64,000 nucleotides of DNA. It comes from Acanthosoma haemorrhoidale (Eukaryota; Arthropoda; Insecta; Hemiptera; Acanthosomatidae). Under the pieces are notes generated by a model. It was given only the letters and a program-made list of their open reading frames with translations, was not told the DNA's origin and searched no databases. The stretch is from the NCBI GenBank assembly GCA_930367205.1, contig OV884009.1, positions 78,761,189 to 78,825,188 of the forward strand. Reading direction: 5' to 3'. A program made the position numbers and the translations under genes. This document shows, piece by piece, positions 23,759 to 36,766 of the stretch (the first letter of the stretch is position 1; each line of letters begins with the position of its first letter).

Positions 23759-26700
23759 TTCGTTTGAAGAATCTATATTTTGTACATATATAAATTTGTA
23801 ACAAGGGGATATGGAACAATGGGATGTAAATCATCCTTATTTAAACAGTCTTGTGCCGAAAAACCCCCGGACGATACTAACTGATAAAATCGAAAAATGA
23901 TAAAGGGCTATTAGTTAATCAATTACTTGATGATTAAAAAATCTAATTAAAGATTTTATCGCGCTGATTGATAATATGTAATACATAATGGGACTAGATT
24001 TCCGTAAGGAAGAAAAAATACCATAAAATCAACGAAACTTTTTTTTGTGTTTTCTTGCTATTTAAGTGTGGATTCGCCATCGGTTATCTGATTATCCAGA
24101 TTCCATCATACATACTTATTAAATGTTTTAAATGGATTGATTTTTGCCACATTTTCATTTCTATCAATACATGTTTTTATGTAAGAGAATTTTAGCCCCG
24201 GGTAAGAAGAAATGGTTACCTATCCATCTTAATGGATGCCTGAAATTAAATATTTCACGGGTAGTATACGTAATATCCCTGTCTAGTAAATCTTTAAATT
24301 GTTAATTGGTCATTATGATGATATTGACATTTGAGAAGTAACACATCACCTTGAGCTGTCGGAAAATGGTAAAATACATTATTAGTGTGGTCAAAGTATC
24401 GTTCTGTATGAGGTCCAGAGCAGACACTTTCCCAACTGTTCAATTATTACCAATTGAATAGCTCAATAAAAATTAATTTAAAAAAAGGGCAACATCGTCA
24501 CTTTTATTTTTTCTGTCGAGTCTTAGGTGAACTTATTTTATTTTTCAACTGTATGTAAAATGTGGTATTACATCAATTTTAATAAAAATCGATTTCTTCA
24601 TCCACTTTCTACACTGCTGGTGAAAAAAAATTGTAATTGACAAAAATACATTTTTGCAAGGACAATAATAACGTTAATAATACAATTACTAACAAAAATT
24701 AGTAAATCCACCCCCTTACATTGTATTATTAACAATAATATACGATAATAATTACGTTAATAATAACGTAAAATTAGGACGATAGTTTGCTCTCAAGGCC
24801 CAAATTTTGTGTAAGAACGAAAACCTTTAATGAAAGTGTTTAATCGCTTATTTCTTTTATAAATCATTTAAAGTATGATTTAGTACAAGGAAATTTCCTT
24901 TATTAAATATAAAGTAATACGTGCATTATCGACAATGCAATATTCAAAAAAATACTTGGTGACAATTTTTAAATGATATAGATATATTTCTCCACTACAT
25001 TAAACATGTTTTGTATTAATGCGACAAGTTTTTTTTACGACTGTTTAATAAAAGTGCCTACAATTAAAAACCACTCTTGAGAGGAGTCCTGACCGAGATA
25101 TTAGCATTCGTCATAAAAGGCCTCAACAATGAATATTTCTTACTAGTTTTACAAGTACAGATACAGCTAGGAAGTATTTACTTTGTATCTGGGGCTTAGT
25201 AATGAACCTTCTAACGTTGCACCTTCTCTATGTGATTTTCGTATGAAGGTGTAACCAGTACTTACTTATTATCAGTCAAAATTACTAGTATTATTGATGC
25301 CCATTTGAGTACATGGATGATTTTCTTACATACGATATCGGCTCAACATTAAAGGTGCTTGTCAAGATGAACTCTTACGGATGGCAATGAGGTGCAGAAA
25401 CTAAAGCGTACTTAAACTAAAGTGTGGCGGCCGTGTGTGCTTGCATCGCTGTACAGACTGACCTCAGTATCTTCCCGTTTCTGTAGTCACAATAAAACTT
25501 ATGCGAAAGCAAGCATCCCTGAAGTGAGTGCACTGTGGTAGAAATTCAACTTCCCAAATAAATTTATTTGAGAAAAAAAAAAAAGCGTTTGAACGTGCAT
25601 TCCATTAATTTGTACCATTTAAACAAAATAGTATTAGGCTTATGAAAATATAAGTGATTGTAAATCAGGTAAGCTGTGGCATTTTTTATATCGTTAATTA
25701 CTACTAAACAATTGCTTATAAAATAATGGACAGTGGGCTATTTACTAAGAATTCGCAAGTTGTAGTAAAGAAAAATCGTCTTTGGTCACTTCTATAGTTC
25801 TTTTAAAAATACTTCAATATATTTGAAAGTTTAAGGGTGTCTTCCAAAACGCGGACACTTTTATTTTTTTGAGATTTTTTAGTTAAATAGATTTACGGCT
25901 ACTAGTACGTTCTGATTTTCCCCATAGTTAAGAATACTACTAATGCGGTTGGTTTTAAAAGGGGTTATGTCGATAAGTAAAATTTACAATTTATTTCTAT
26001 TTGTTGCAATGATTTTACATGACTAAGATGGTCTTACGACCATTTAATCAGCTTCAAAGAACTGTGGTGCGGTCTATTATGTCTGGTATTTTTTTTTTTT
26101 TTTGCGAGAATAAATTGTGAAGTGTCTTTGGCGATTGTTCGAAAAATGAAGTAGGCAGTAGATGAAATTTAAGTGATCCCTCGGTTAAGGGAGTAGAAAA
26201 TAGCCCACTGTCAATGATATACGAAAATTTTGTATTTATTTTGAGCTAAATATAGCTGTGGGGACTTATGATATAATGGTGGAGCTGTGAGCTGTGTGGG
26301 TACGTACGGTTGGTGGTGGTCCGGGCGAAGCCGCCGGAAGGCCAGCCGGACCCTGCTCAATCCGTGCCTCGCCGTCTTGCAGCCGCTGAGAGGAACTGAC
26401 TAGCCCGGCACTCAGGCCTCCACTGCCCCCTCGGCCCTCGCCCCGCCCGCCCACCCCCTCCCCACCCCCCTTACCGCCCCCACCTAACTTTCTATAACAC
26501 GTAAATAAGTGATTTTAACGGGAAAAATTATTCGGCTTAACCTATTAACCACCAAAGTAGTGAAAATCAAAATGATTTTTTTTAATGCCTCTTAATAAAG
26601 CTATACTTGAAGAAAATCTACCATAAGTAGATAAATGTGATCAAATTCCATATTCGTACCATATTTACATTGCATGGTATACATCATGAAAGAAATGAAC

Positions 26701-27267
26701 TCAATACAAGTCCCTCAAAAGCTCCAGGAACATCCTCTCCAGATTATAGAAGAACCAGTAAACCTGACATAACGAGTTTGGAGGCTTTAAACACATAACA
26801 CCCAAAACTGAAGGATTGGAGCTAAAAGCAGCAAATATCACTAAAAAGAAGTACCTAATTGTCTATAAATAATATTATTCAATATCATATACAAACCTAA
26901 TGTAACTTCATTAAATAAATAATTTAAGCGTACATTTTTAAAATAAACTGAAAATACTACAATGATCTTTATGATCTCCTATTCGGCCTACGTTATGCTT
27001 TCACAACAGCCGAAATTATGAACTAAACAATATCAAAAAATTTTGAAATTTGATTTTTAGATTATTTTACTACTTGATAATATAACGACTAACAATCTAG
27101 CACTTTAACACAACTCGTGTATATTTTTGTAGTCACGATATTTTTCATAGTATCCCCTTTTAATAGTCCGATAAAGCTAGAAATAGAGCCAGCCCGATGA
27201 AAGTTAATGAAGAATCTCATTAGCAACTTTATAGCACCAGTTTCATACAGATGTATGATATATAGTA
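23759..27267. other. no gene recognised apart from the GC island
   Basis: Very AT-rich, with many ATTATTAAC/GTTAATAAT-like inverted segments near 24660-24770 and a poly-A near 25573. Confidence 0.45.
26266..26480. other. GC-rich island in AT-rich DNA
   Basis: This stretch of about 200 bp is strikingly GC-rich (GCCGCCGGAAGG, CTCGCCCCGCCCGCCC), with sharp edges against AT-rich flanks. A 62-codon minus-strand frame crosses it (Gly/Ser/Pro-rich), with GTACGT that could act as a splice donor after PPPTV. No family was recognised. It could be a 5' exon or CpG-type promoter of an unseen gene, or a piece of foreign or repeat DNA. Confidence 0.4.
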
Positions 27268-28040
27268 TTGGTGTAATCAATGGCGGATCAAAGTTAATGA
27301 ATCAAAATGTTCCCACATTTACAAGAACTAAACAGGCGCTTTGGACAACTGTACAGACTACTTCAAAGGATATCCCATCTCTCAATAGAAAATAAACTAC
27401 TAATCTACAAAGTTATACTTAAACCAATCTGGACATACGGAATAGAGCTATGGGGGACAGCAAAAAAGTCGAACATCAAGCGTATCCAATCCTTTCAATC
27501 AAAAGTCCTGAGAACAATAGTAAATGCCCCTTATTATGTCAGCAACAAAACCCTTCATAACGACCTTAATATACCTTACATTCTAGAACTCATCCCTTCT
27601 AAGTTTATGAAATTCCACAGTAGCCTTTCCAACCACCCTAATCCTGTAGCACAGTCATTGCACTGCGCCACTCATCCCTATAATCCTCCTCGGAGACTGA
27701 AACGGCAGTGGCCTCGTGACCTGCTATAAACGCGTGACAGCGGGGGTCCTGGCAATGGCCAGTTACTCCAATCATGTCCTGAGCGTCAGTGGCTCTCGCG
27801 CTCTTGGTCAGCCTCCACTGGCTAGTATCCGGTGACGCGGCTGACGGAGGAGCGTGGGGGACTTCCCAAGACTCCGCTTTCTCTTCGCATGTGGATTTGG
27901 GAGGCCTCTGGGCTGTCTGTAAATATTGTATGAATGAGTGAGTGAATGATGAATTGTAAATATGGTATGAATGAGAGCGTTTATCGCAATTACTGATTGC
28001 CTTATAAAAGGCATATTGTAATTATAGCCCGATAAAGAGT
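27268..28040 (+). mobile_element. LINE family A copy with internal deletion
   Basis: It starts at TATTGGTGTAATCAATGGCG (equivalent to 3137) and jumps from CCCACATTTA to CAAGAACTAAACAGGCGC, removing about 140 bp relative to 3189-3329. It then runs through the RT C-terminus, a full 3' UTR and GCCTTATAAAAGGC to about 28040. The frame at 27307-27729 is open (140 residues, ELNRRFGQLYRLLQ to QWPRDLL) but is a fragment. No clear poly(A) tail remains. Confidence 0.82.
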
Positions 28041-28503
28041 ATAATATATATAATGTTAATACAAAATGAGTTGGATTTTATATAGTTACATGTTCCAACA
28101 AAGGTTTCTTGTATATTGTAAAGAATTAAATTGTTTGGTATTATAATGGTTATTACATGACTGTCCTTTCGTACAGGCACAGGTAAAAGATATATTTAAC
28201 TTAGTTTTGGTCCTTTCTTTGGTAATTGTATGATGTAATGAATGAGTCCGTTTCGTATAGCACATGAAATTTTGCATTTTACCAAATTATTTCCAAGTCT
28301 TGTAATATAAGTTGGTCATCAATTAAGTCGGTATGTTTTATCGCGTTAGCATGAAGGGTTCCTTCCCATTCTACATGTTTCCAAAGATTGTTCTATGTCT
28401 TGTATTTGTACAGTTAAGTAATTTTATGTTTCGTATAGTTCGGTTAGGTGCATAGCATATTGGTTCCTGTCTATAACGTTGATTACTTCCATGATTCTAT
28501 TAA

Positions 28504-28535
<32 letters not shown>

Positions 28536-29211
28536 GCAGCAGCTATTGTGAGTGTCACTGTCAGTATCAATGTCAGTTCTCCATCTGAAATATTTTGTTC
28601 TTGTGGTATAAAATGTTTCTTTTTGCTTTTTTTTGAAGCTAATTTACATTTTGGTGTATGTCTTAGAGTTAAGTCATTTAGTTTCTTATATAAATGTGTT
28701 AGAGTTATATAGATGTCCTGAAAGGCTACCTATTTATGAATGTTTATCATGTTTCCTCTACCCTTATTAAAATTGTCGCTTATCAATTTAATATCAGTCT
28801 TGAAAGTTTCTATAATTTGTTTGTTCATATTTACTATCTGCTCGATATTATGTTCTGTATTATAGTTGTTTCGTTCAACTTCACTTATGACATTGTCATA
28901 ATGTTGTTTGTACGCAGCATCCATATTACGAGTTAACCAACGAATAGCCGTTCCAAGTCCATTTATTAATCCATGTTTTTGTCTTCTATTATGATTTTTT
29001 AAGTCAATTTTATTCTTAGTTTAATGTATCATATCTACTATTAAAGGGTAGATTGTTAAGTTATTATAGAGTAGAGTATGTTTTTGTATATTAGTTAGTT
29101 CTAAGTTTTATGTTATAAAAGTATTTTTACATTATTTAACGTGTAATGTAGTATTCCGTTACTGTTGGTTAGGTCAGTTACCTTCAGCGAAGGTGTTGCA
29201 GTCCATAGCAT
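28040..29211 (-). pseudogene. errantivirus-type env (baculovirus F-like) relic
   Basis: Several minus-strand segments in order resemble the envelope protein of insect endogenous retroviruses (Gypsy/errantivirus class). There is an N-terminal region near 29211-29110 (VTDLTNSNGILHY). A decayed cleavage region is followed by the fusion-peptide-like GLINGLGTAIRWL near 28980-28940. Next comes a heptad-like Asn/Gln-rich helix at 28924-28730 (HYDNVISEVERNNYNTEHNI). A C-terminal part near 28270-28080 includes GLIHYIIQLP and IYLLPVPV. The frame is broken by several stops, and a poly-Asn microsatellite (28503-28535) interrupts it. Order and spacing match a nearly full-length Env. It is non-functional, and no linked gag or pol was found next to it. 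Confidence 0.65.
28503..28535. repeat. (ATT)n microsatellite
   Basis: About eleven units. On the minus strand it encodes the Asn run inside the env relic. Confidence 0.9.
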
Positions 29212-29297
29212 TGTCTGAATGAGCAAAAGTGTCTTTATTTTTATGTGAAACATATTTCCAGTGTGTCAGATGTTTCTTGTGAGGTCGTTTAATATTA

Positions 29298-29508
<211 letters not shown>

Positions 29509-29539
29509 TTTTCATTATCAAGGGTTAATTTTGGAGAAG

Positions 29540-30150
29540 GTATAGAGGAGGGGACCTAGAACACTATTTTTGGGAACTTCTTCGAGTTCCGCAGTTAGTT
29601 TAAAAATCCGGAGTAGTTTGGAAATTCTGAGCCACAGTGGACTTTAAAGAACCGAATAAATAGGTACGAGTAAAAGATAATATAGAAGTTTTGGGGCAAG
29701 GTGGGTTTGAGTTTGAAGAGCAAGCTGGGATGCCATCCATACCCGATCAAATGCCTCGGCTGTAACCATTGCAATTGTGGGCAAATCAAGAGGTAGACAT
29801 CACAAATACCCTCCCGCACAGTGGAGTGATGTAAACAGAACCTAAAATAATAAGTTGGGAGAAAAGATGTGCTTCAAGAAGAGGAAGCGGGCGTTTTATT
29901 AGGATTTTCTAGGGAAGAAGGCTGATGGAAGGGTTTTCTCGTTAGGATAAACAGTTATTGGGGTGGCTTACCTGATTTGAGGACTAGAATCACAATATAT
30001 AATTTCCAATTAAGACGAAAGTTTGGGGTTCTAAGAATACAGTTATAAATATCTGTGCGAAACCTCTAGCTATTTGCGGGAGTTTCTGGAGGATTCGGGG
30101 AGTGAAACGGTCGTTTCGAAGATATTTATATTTTGGTAGCATGTTAAGTA
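29540..30150 (-). pseudogene. LINE family A reverse transcriptase relic, N-terminal half
   Basis: Minus-strand blocks in order are FTPRILQKLPQIARGF (pre-RT region, about 30100), KRPLPLLEAHL (about 29880), TAEAFDRVWHPSLLFKLKP (palm block A, about 29750) and FFKVHCGSEFPNYS (about 29630). The last equals FFQVRCGLEYSNYY of the copy at 2905-2950. The match stops just before the GVPQGS block, where the (CT)n tract begins. Frameshifts are present. This is the part of ORF2 that the copy at 2857 lacks. Confidence 0.7.
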
Positions 30151-32876
30151 ATTGACCTACTTAAGTCCATGGCGTCCCTCTTCTTATGAAATAGTTGTCT
30201 GATCATTTTCTTATCATACAAAGTAGAGTATCAATTCATTAATCGATCTTCACGTCCTGGGTAATAACATTTTTATGTTGGACTTTCAGGGACTATCGTT
30301 AAAAAAAGTCAATAAAATCTTGTTTATAAATTTAATTCAACCAAGGTTTAATGTAGAAACATGCTATTTTATGTTATTGATATCCTGATGATGCCGAACA
30401 TATCCAGAGAAATGTTAAAAAGCAGACCCAGGAAAAATAATTATGGGTTATTAATTATTTAAGTATTGCTTTAAATATTCTACGCCCTGATTAAGGATGT
30501 ATTGGGAATTTAATGTACCATAATTAATATAAGGTTAAATTATTAAAAAAGTATTTAAAACTGAGTTATAAAGCTCTTGATGGTGTGAAGGATCACACTT
30601 TCCTTGAATGGTTCTTTTTACCAAGGTCGAAGGGGGATTTCTCCGTCATAAAACATAAACTTTCTGTCTGAAATGTTATAGTTATATTCCACTACAGCTA
30701 CTGTCCATTCACCAAGAGAAGGCCTCTTAGAAGTGGGGTACGCCATCATTTTCGTCCCCCTACATCTTAGCCCCCCTTACTAACTAATCGTGTACCGATC
30801 TACCGACGTCAATGATCTTCCGACTTCTTAATTCTCAAGTGCTTCACTCCAAAAATCCGCAAATTGGTGGAGGTTGGAATGAGTTAAAGAAAGTTAAGTC
30901 TAAACATAGTTTTACTTTTATTAAACACGACAACCCTACCCGAAACGCTAGAACTGGGCTGCGGATATGAACAGTAGTGAAAGAAACTTGAGTGCTGTCG
31001 CCCCTCTCCCACAAGCATAAATATTTAGAACTGGAGATAGTGTGTTACTGTACCCCGTGGTGGGTCCTGGGTCTTCAATGGGCTTCCGTCTCGGAATAGC
31101 AGCCCTTTTAATCCTCTGAAGCCATGCAATAATTTCATTGACATCTCAGATTCCTAAATCCTAGCAAGATGATTTACCCAGCACAGTCTTCCAAGCTTTA
31201 TGGTTCTTAAGACTAGCAACGAGATAATGAGTAGAACCACTTACATTCAGAAGCTAAGCCCAAAACCTGCCAAAATCCCTTTCCCAATGACACTGGGTTT
31301 CTTTTGTTCATACAGAAATTGCAAAAACGTCTGACAACACTATACATACTTCCTTTCACCAAATAATATTTTTCAGTGCTGTAACCATAAATCCTCTAGC
31401 TAACCCGTGCCATCGAAGAACGGATTCAGAGGCCTCAACTAATAACCCCACCGATTTCCTCTCTGGAAGAGCGGTTGCACCAAGAAAGCCTTATTAGTAA
31501 TTCCTCTGTAGACAAAAGTCATATTAGTATTGACTCTGGTCGTATAAAGTAGTTGTCTCATGCATGTTTACCGAGCAGACTTGCCCCACCTATTTTCACC
31601 ACGGGACATGCCAACAAGCAACGGCCATCACAAGTACAGGTAGCTAAAGATTGTCAAGATATGAACACCAATGCATGAATGACCTACGTGGGGAAATCCG
31701 TTGATCTCCTTTACAGTTTACCAAGATTTGTGAGAGCTGGACCGCGAGAGGACGGACATATACGCATTTGTCAACGAACCTGGTGAGAGATATTTTTTTA
31801 TGCAAATGAAGGTTGGCAGGCATTTAAATTGACAATAAAAACAGGGGTGAATATATTTTCGCCAGTTCATAAGATTGTTCGTTAGGCGATCCATGGTGGA
31901 GCTAAAAATTATTAGTCCCTAAATTCAATCGACGCACCATAATCTTGTGAAACTATGACTAACCTAAATGTGGCTGGGTACTTAAGAATTAAACTTTACA
32001 TCAACGTGTAATACTTGCTTACTTCTGGCCAAAGATGTTCCGAGTCATACGGGAGTATGAACAGTACACACTTCCTTGCCCTATACCAAAGCAGGTGATT
32101 TCTCAACAATTTCCAGGTAAAATGGAGACCCTACAAGAAACCGTTAGAAATATGTATTATTATAGACCTATAAGGATTATTGGTCCAACAACTAGGCATA
32201 TGGCCCTCATTATCACCCCCTATATTATACCTATCCCACGTTACAATTCCTCCTGGAATCTTTCTGTCATCCTAATGAACTCAAGAATTGACCTCCATTT
32301 AATGGAGTCCACTGTCATAGATCTTAGCAGTATGCAAATCTTGAGCCTCAACCTTGCATACCACATAGGTCTTAATCCATAGCCTCTCTGAAGGCTTCTA
32401 CCTCAGAACCCACTTCAACGCTTGCCAACCTGAACCAACCAGCCTGACAGCTCGAATTTATTGAAGTGGAGGTCCTCACCTCCATTGCTAGGACCTTAGT
32501 TTTTCTGATTCTTCCTTGATGATTTGGGCACCATCCTTATCTATCATAGACACTAAATATTTCCTAATCCTTATTCAGTGATTCACTGTAGAAACCCTTT
32601 TTGGTTTTCCATCACCTATCTTTCTTCTTTTACTTTCCCAACACTCGCCAGAGTAGGGTATCCTCCGCTCAGCCTCTCTTTACAGAGATGGGTGGTGGTC
32701 GTCCGGTGGGACCTACCCCTGGCTTAGTCGAATTGAGAGTCAAAGGCCGGGCAGTGTCCTGTTATTATACTGACTCAACTGATATGACCTTTTGCTGCGG
32801 ATTCTCCGAGGAGTTCAGCTGTGGTTTGGAGGTTGGTTTGGGTTTGGGTTGGAGACCCAGGTGGGGGCAGCATGTT
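30151..32876. other. no gene recognised; possibly old transposon DNA
   Basis: 30600-32870 is less AT-rich than typical flanks. A 115-residue plus-strand frame at 32035-32382 and a Gly/Val-rich frame at 32601-32912 were inspected; neither shows a known domain. Confidence 0.4.
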
Positions 32877-33990
32877 ACTTTTTTTTCCCTAACCCCTATT
32901 TTTATAAATTAATTACAGGCAATTATTATGTATTGTGCTAAAGAGGACTCCTTTTACTGCAATGCTATGCACTTTAAACATTTTTTATAAAACTAACATT
33001 ATCTAATTACAGTTAAAAAATTATACAATGTAAAGGGACTAGATGATGGGGCTCACCTTCAGATTACATAGAGTAGGATCTAAACCTATCTTGCGACTAA
33101 CTCACAAACTGGATAGGTTATCCCCCCGCACTCACAGCGGTTGTTCAGGAAACTACTAGGTAGAGTGTCCCGTGGACGTTGAAGTCTGCGTGTAGTCTAA
33201 CAAAATCACAGTGTGGATATGTAGTTTTAGAATGGGATGTTGGGAGGCGCGTATTACAATGTGGCTGCCTGGTCACAAGGAGATCGATAGAGGTGGCTGC
33301 GGGTTACCTCTGTGGTGAAAAGTAAAGGACTGTGTGAATGACCGTGGATGGCGTATTCACCAAGAGTCTCCCAGCCTTATTGCTTAAGGTGTTATACCAC
33401 AGCGTATGTCGTGCATTGACGTCTGTCACCACCCAGTGGTTGGTCCTTTGCTTACATGCATGTGAGTACTCTTGAGGAAACTAGTACGGCCTCCTATAGA
33501 ACAGGTAAGGGTAAATGGAATTCCCCAATTTACGTTATCTGTCAAGTGATGGAACTACGTATCGCAAGTCGTCAATGGCCAAGCCACTTCCTTTCAAGTG
33601 AACGCCATCCTTGCTGGCTATATGGGAAGGGACTTCCAGCTGTGGAGTTTGCGAGCACCTTTGACTTATTAGTGTTTCCTCTTCGAAGTCTCAGCTATTA
33701 ATTATTATTGGCACGTTAGTGCTTACTACACTGATTTTCATCCTTATTCGTGGTTAGAGGTGTTTTGTTTTATTATCTGTTATCATTTTGTAGTGTGATG
33801 TGGTCTAGGTTGGAATCCGTCCCCACCCATCCCCTCCTGACAATAGAGAACGTATAATTGCCTGACACATGCCTAGCGTGAGCCTTGACTGTGTTTTCCA
33901 AACAACGTTATATTGTGATTGCAGGGGAAACCTACTATCATAGCTCGTCGCTTGTTGCTTCCCTAGTCAGAGAACCTGACGAGGTACCAC
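32877..33990 (-). pseudogene. LINE family B relic: 3' end and endonuclease remnants
   Basis: A poly-T at 32877-32886 marks the 3' end, and GATGATGGGGCTCACCTT at 33042-33059 is the conserved 3' motif. 33340-33620 is recognisable as the endonuclease coding region of the 39-kb copy by CACCCAGTGGTTGG, GGTAAATGG and GTCAAGTGATGGA, in the same order as at 38995-39135. Most of the RT is deleted between these parts, and the reading frame is lost. Confidence 0.6.
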
Positions 33991-36279
33991 AACAAGCGCC
34001 GTAACTAAGACCCCTGCGTCAACTCCAGGCAACCTCTGAAGGAGGATCCTGATACCACCTCATGGTGCATTGGCTGCACCACACCCGCAGTACCCATGGG
34101 TGGATTTGTGTTAAGTCAAATCAACCGCCCTTTGGGAATCCCCACCCGTTGCCAACGGCTCCCGGCCCCTGGGTATAAGCATAGTCGGGGTAGCAAAACG
34201 GAACCCAATATGGCCCGTATACTATCCCTGGTGGTCCCCTTCTACTAAGAAAGAGAAGGTTCAATAGGGTCAATTGTTCGGTGGCAAGTCATTTCTTTTT
34301 TACTAATCGATCACTGAAAGAATGTTTAGTATGAAAATTTAAAGATACGTGTCTTCTTCCGGATAATCATCGGATACTTTTTTTTCAATGGTAGTTGATT
34401 TCAACTTATATATTAATTAATTTAGATAGATATTTTTCTGTATTTAAGAAGAAATACTTTTAACAGAGGGCACTTATTGCAATACATTATTACAAATAAC
34501 ATACAACTCTGTAAAGAGTTCTTGTGGGTTCACCGACTACACAGAGATAAAAATAAAAATACATGTTTAATTAATAAAACATAAAATGCAGAGATATATA
34601 CAATAAAAAAAAAAACGAACATGTAGCTGCAAAATGGCAATGTATACGTGAAGGGACCATACACAAAAGGGCATGCCAAAAAAATAAAAAAGGACACAAA
34701 AATCCACTTGCAAGAAAGCCCAAGCGAGCTCGCACTATTTGCACCTCAGAACCCCGCAGTTCGTGGCCAATAATTACTGGTAAGTTCATCAAACAGCAGC
34801 AAAACCCAAAACATTACCGTGCGGCGCTTAAAACTTCTCAGATTACATGGTTAACTATTATAGAGGTAGACGAAATGTAGAGAGAAATAGGGGAGAGAGT
34901 GACGTGCCAGGTAATGATCCTGTCTTGATAAGAACCGTAACAACTCCATATGTGAATATATCTATCTACACCATATATACACATATAAGGTTGGCTTGGC
35001 ATAAAAGTGAAAAATGCCCTATTTTGGGTGTCCATTAGTAAGGTGATAACAAAGAAGACACCTTCAACCTTCACAAGGAAGGCCATAACCATGCATACCT
35101 ACGTATGTGACTAGGGTTATATACCTATGACACAGTAGGATTAACAAGATTAACCGAGTACGTTCAAAGGAAGGCTATAAAAAATCGACTACCCAATAAA
35201 TCAATAGTGGACCATAAAAAAAAATTAAGTGGGGTAACTTCCACCTATATAGGTTATGCAGAACGGTGGGCTCTCGCTCAGTCTCAATCTCTCAATCAGT
35301 CTTTTCCTGTCTCTCCCAGTCTTCCTTAGTCAGCCCCAGCAGATGAAAAATAGATGCAAGACCGTAGGAGAATAAAAAATATATTATTAAACCATTACTG
35401 GTGAGTGTATTTTGTAATTATTAATTATATCTTATCTATCACATAAAATATATTTTTGTGACAAACAAATTACGTTTGTGGTTTGTTATTCAATATCCAG
35501 GTATCCCCTCCAGGCCTAATTAAGTATAAAAAAAGTAACATTTATAACACAGTGAGCGTACACACCACATGATTTTGGCTTCACTTCTATTCCAACATAA
35601 TAAATTGTTTAAAATCCATCTATTATTTTAATAGAGTTTGAAAAAAATATATATACCGTCTTGGCTGAAAAATTGGTTGGTTGCAGTCTTGGGCTGTTTA
35701 AAAGATACCACCCTGTAGTATCTGATTCGTTGTAATTTACCTGTAAAGAATGTCTTCTGGTTTCTGCATACAAGAAAATTTTATCTGGTCCTCTTCTTCC
35801 AACACGGTGCCTATTTTGGCATAGTGGATTCCCTAGCTGCTTCCTCACTAATAAAAAGATACCACAAACTTCCCTGTTCGTCGTAACTGCAAAACAATCC
35901 TGGTTTTAGAAGTATGCATATTTAGTTTAAGGTACTCCTCTATGCCTCGACTTTTATGCTCATATATAAGAAGTAGATTAACAAGAGGCTTTAATTATCT
36001 CTATATTAGCTTACAAAGGAATTTTTTTTTTTATTGCAAAGAGAGATGAGAGTACACAAAGGAGATAGAACGTAGGGTCAAATCCACCTCCAATATCTGT
36101 TGGGTGATAATATATAACAACAACAGAGATTCAAAGAATCTACATCTTGACTCTCATCTTTCGAACATTGCCAAGGTACGATTGTATTGCAGGCAATAGG
36201 GACGATGTGCACACTTTAATTGTAGTGCAACTGATCAGGCATCATCTGTGGAAGGGTATTACAGAATAAATGTTTTTTT
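33991..36279. other. no gene recognised
   Basis: 34000-34250 is GC-richer (CCCACCCGTTGCCAACGG) and may be the 5' part of a transposon. The rest is AT-rich without supported frames. Confidence 0.4.
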
Positions 36280-36480
36280 CTAAAATATCCGGCTCTTTCT
36301 CTTCTAATGAGAAATTATCCTTCTTCATTTTCCCACCTTTTCTTAATATGACAACTCTAAATTTGTCGGTGTTCGCTTTTATTGTGTGGTCCTTGCAGCA
36401 CATCTCTAAGCTTCTTTGTTAGCATTACCACTTCCTCCGCTCTGATTAAAACCACTACGTTAGTTAAATGATCAAAGCAG
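36280..36480 (-). pseudogene. reverse transcriptase fragment of another LINE family
   Basis: On the minus strand, AEEVVMLTKKLRDVLQ is followed after a frameshift by KANTDKFRVVILRKGGKMKK. This resembles the post-catalytic RT block with NTDKTKVxVFRKGG found in several non-LTR clades and differs from families A and B. It is short and frameshifted; the clade is uncertain. Confidence 0.45.
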
Positions 36481-36710
36481 CAAGAAGTCTTTTCAAAAAC
36501 TTTTATTTGGCTAATTTTTTTTTTCCTTTCATAGCCCCTTTAAATTTACAGATAATTATAGATCCTCAGGCGAATCTATTTACAAATTATTTTGTATTTC
36601 CTGTACCATCGCTACATTATATACAGGTTTTCTTATTTTATAGAAATTATATAATGAATAAACAAGTATAATGATACACATTATACGTGACTGGACTAAA
36701 CTGACTAATA

Positions 36711-36730
36711 AAGGTGATGGGGCTCACCTT
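36711..36730 (-). other. conserved 3'-terminal hairpin motif of family B
   Basis: GGTGA and TCACC arms close a GCCCCA loop on the element strand. The same motif occurs at 15781-15798, 33042-33059 and (plus strand) 23624-23640. It lies between the ORF2 stop and the A tail, a plausible RT or RNA-recognition structure (inference). Confidence 0.6.
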
Positions 36731-36766
36731 TTTGATCAACCTTAAAACTAACTTACATACTAATTC

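Noticed and set aside
32035..32382. 115-residue plus-strand frame as a gene
   Set aside because: No domain, no start context or splice support, and composition typical of chance frames in this less AT-rich patch.
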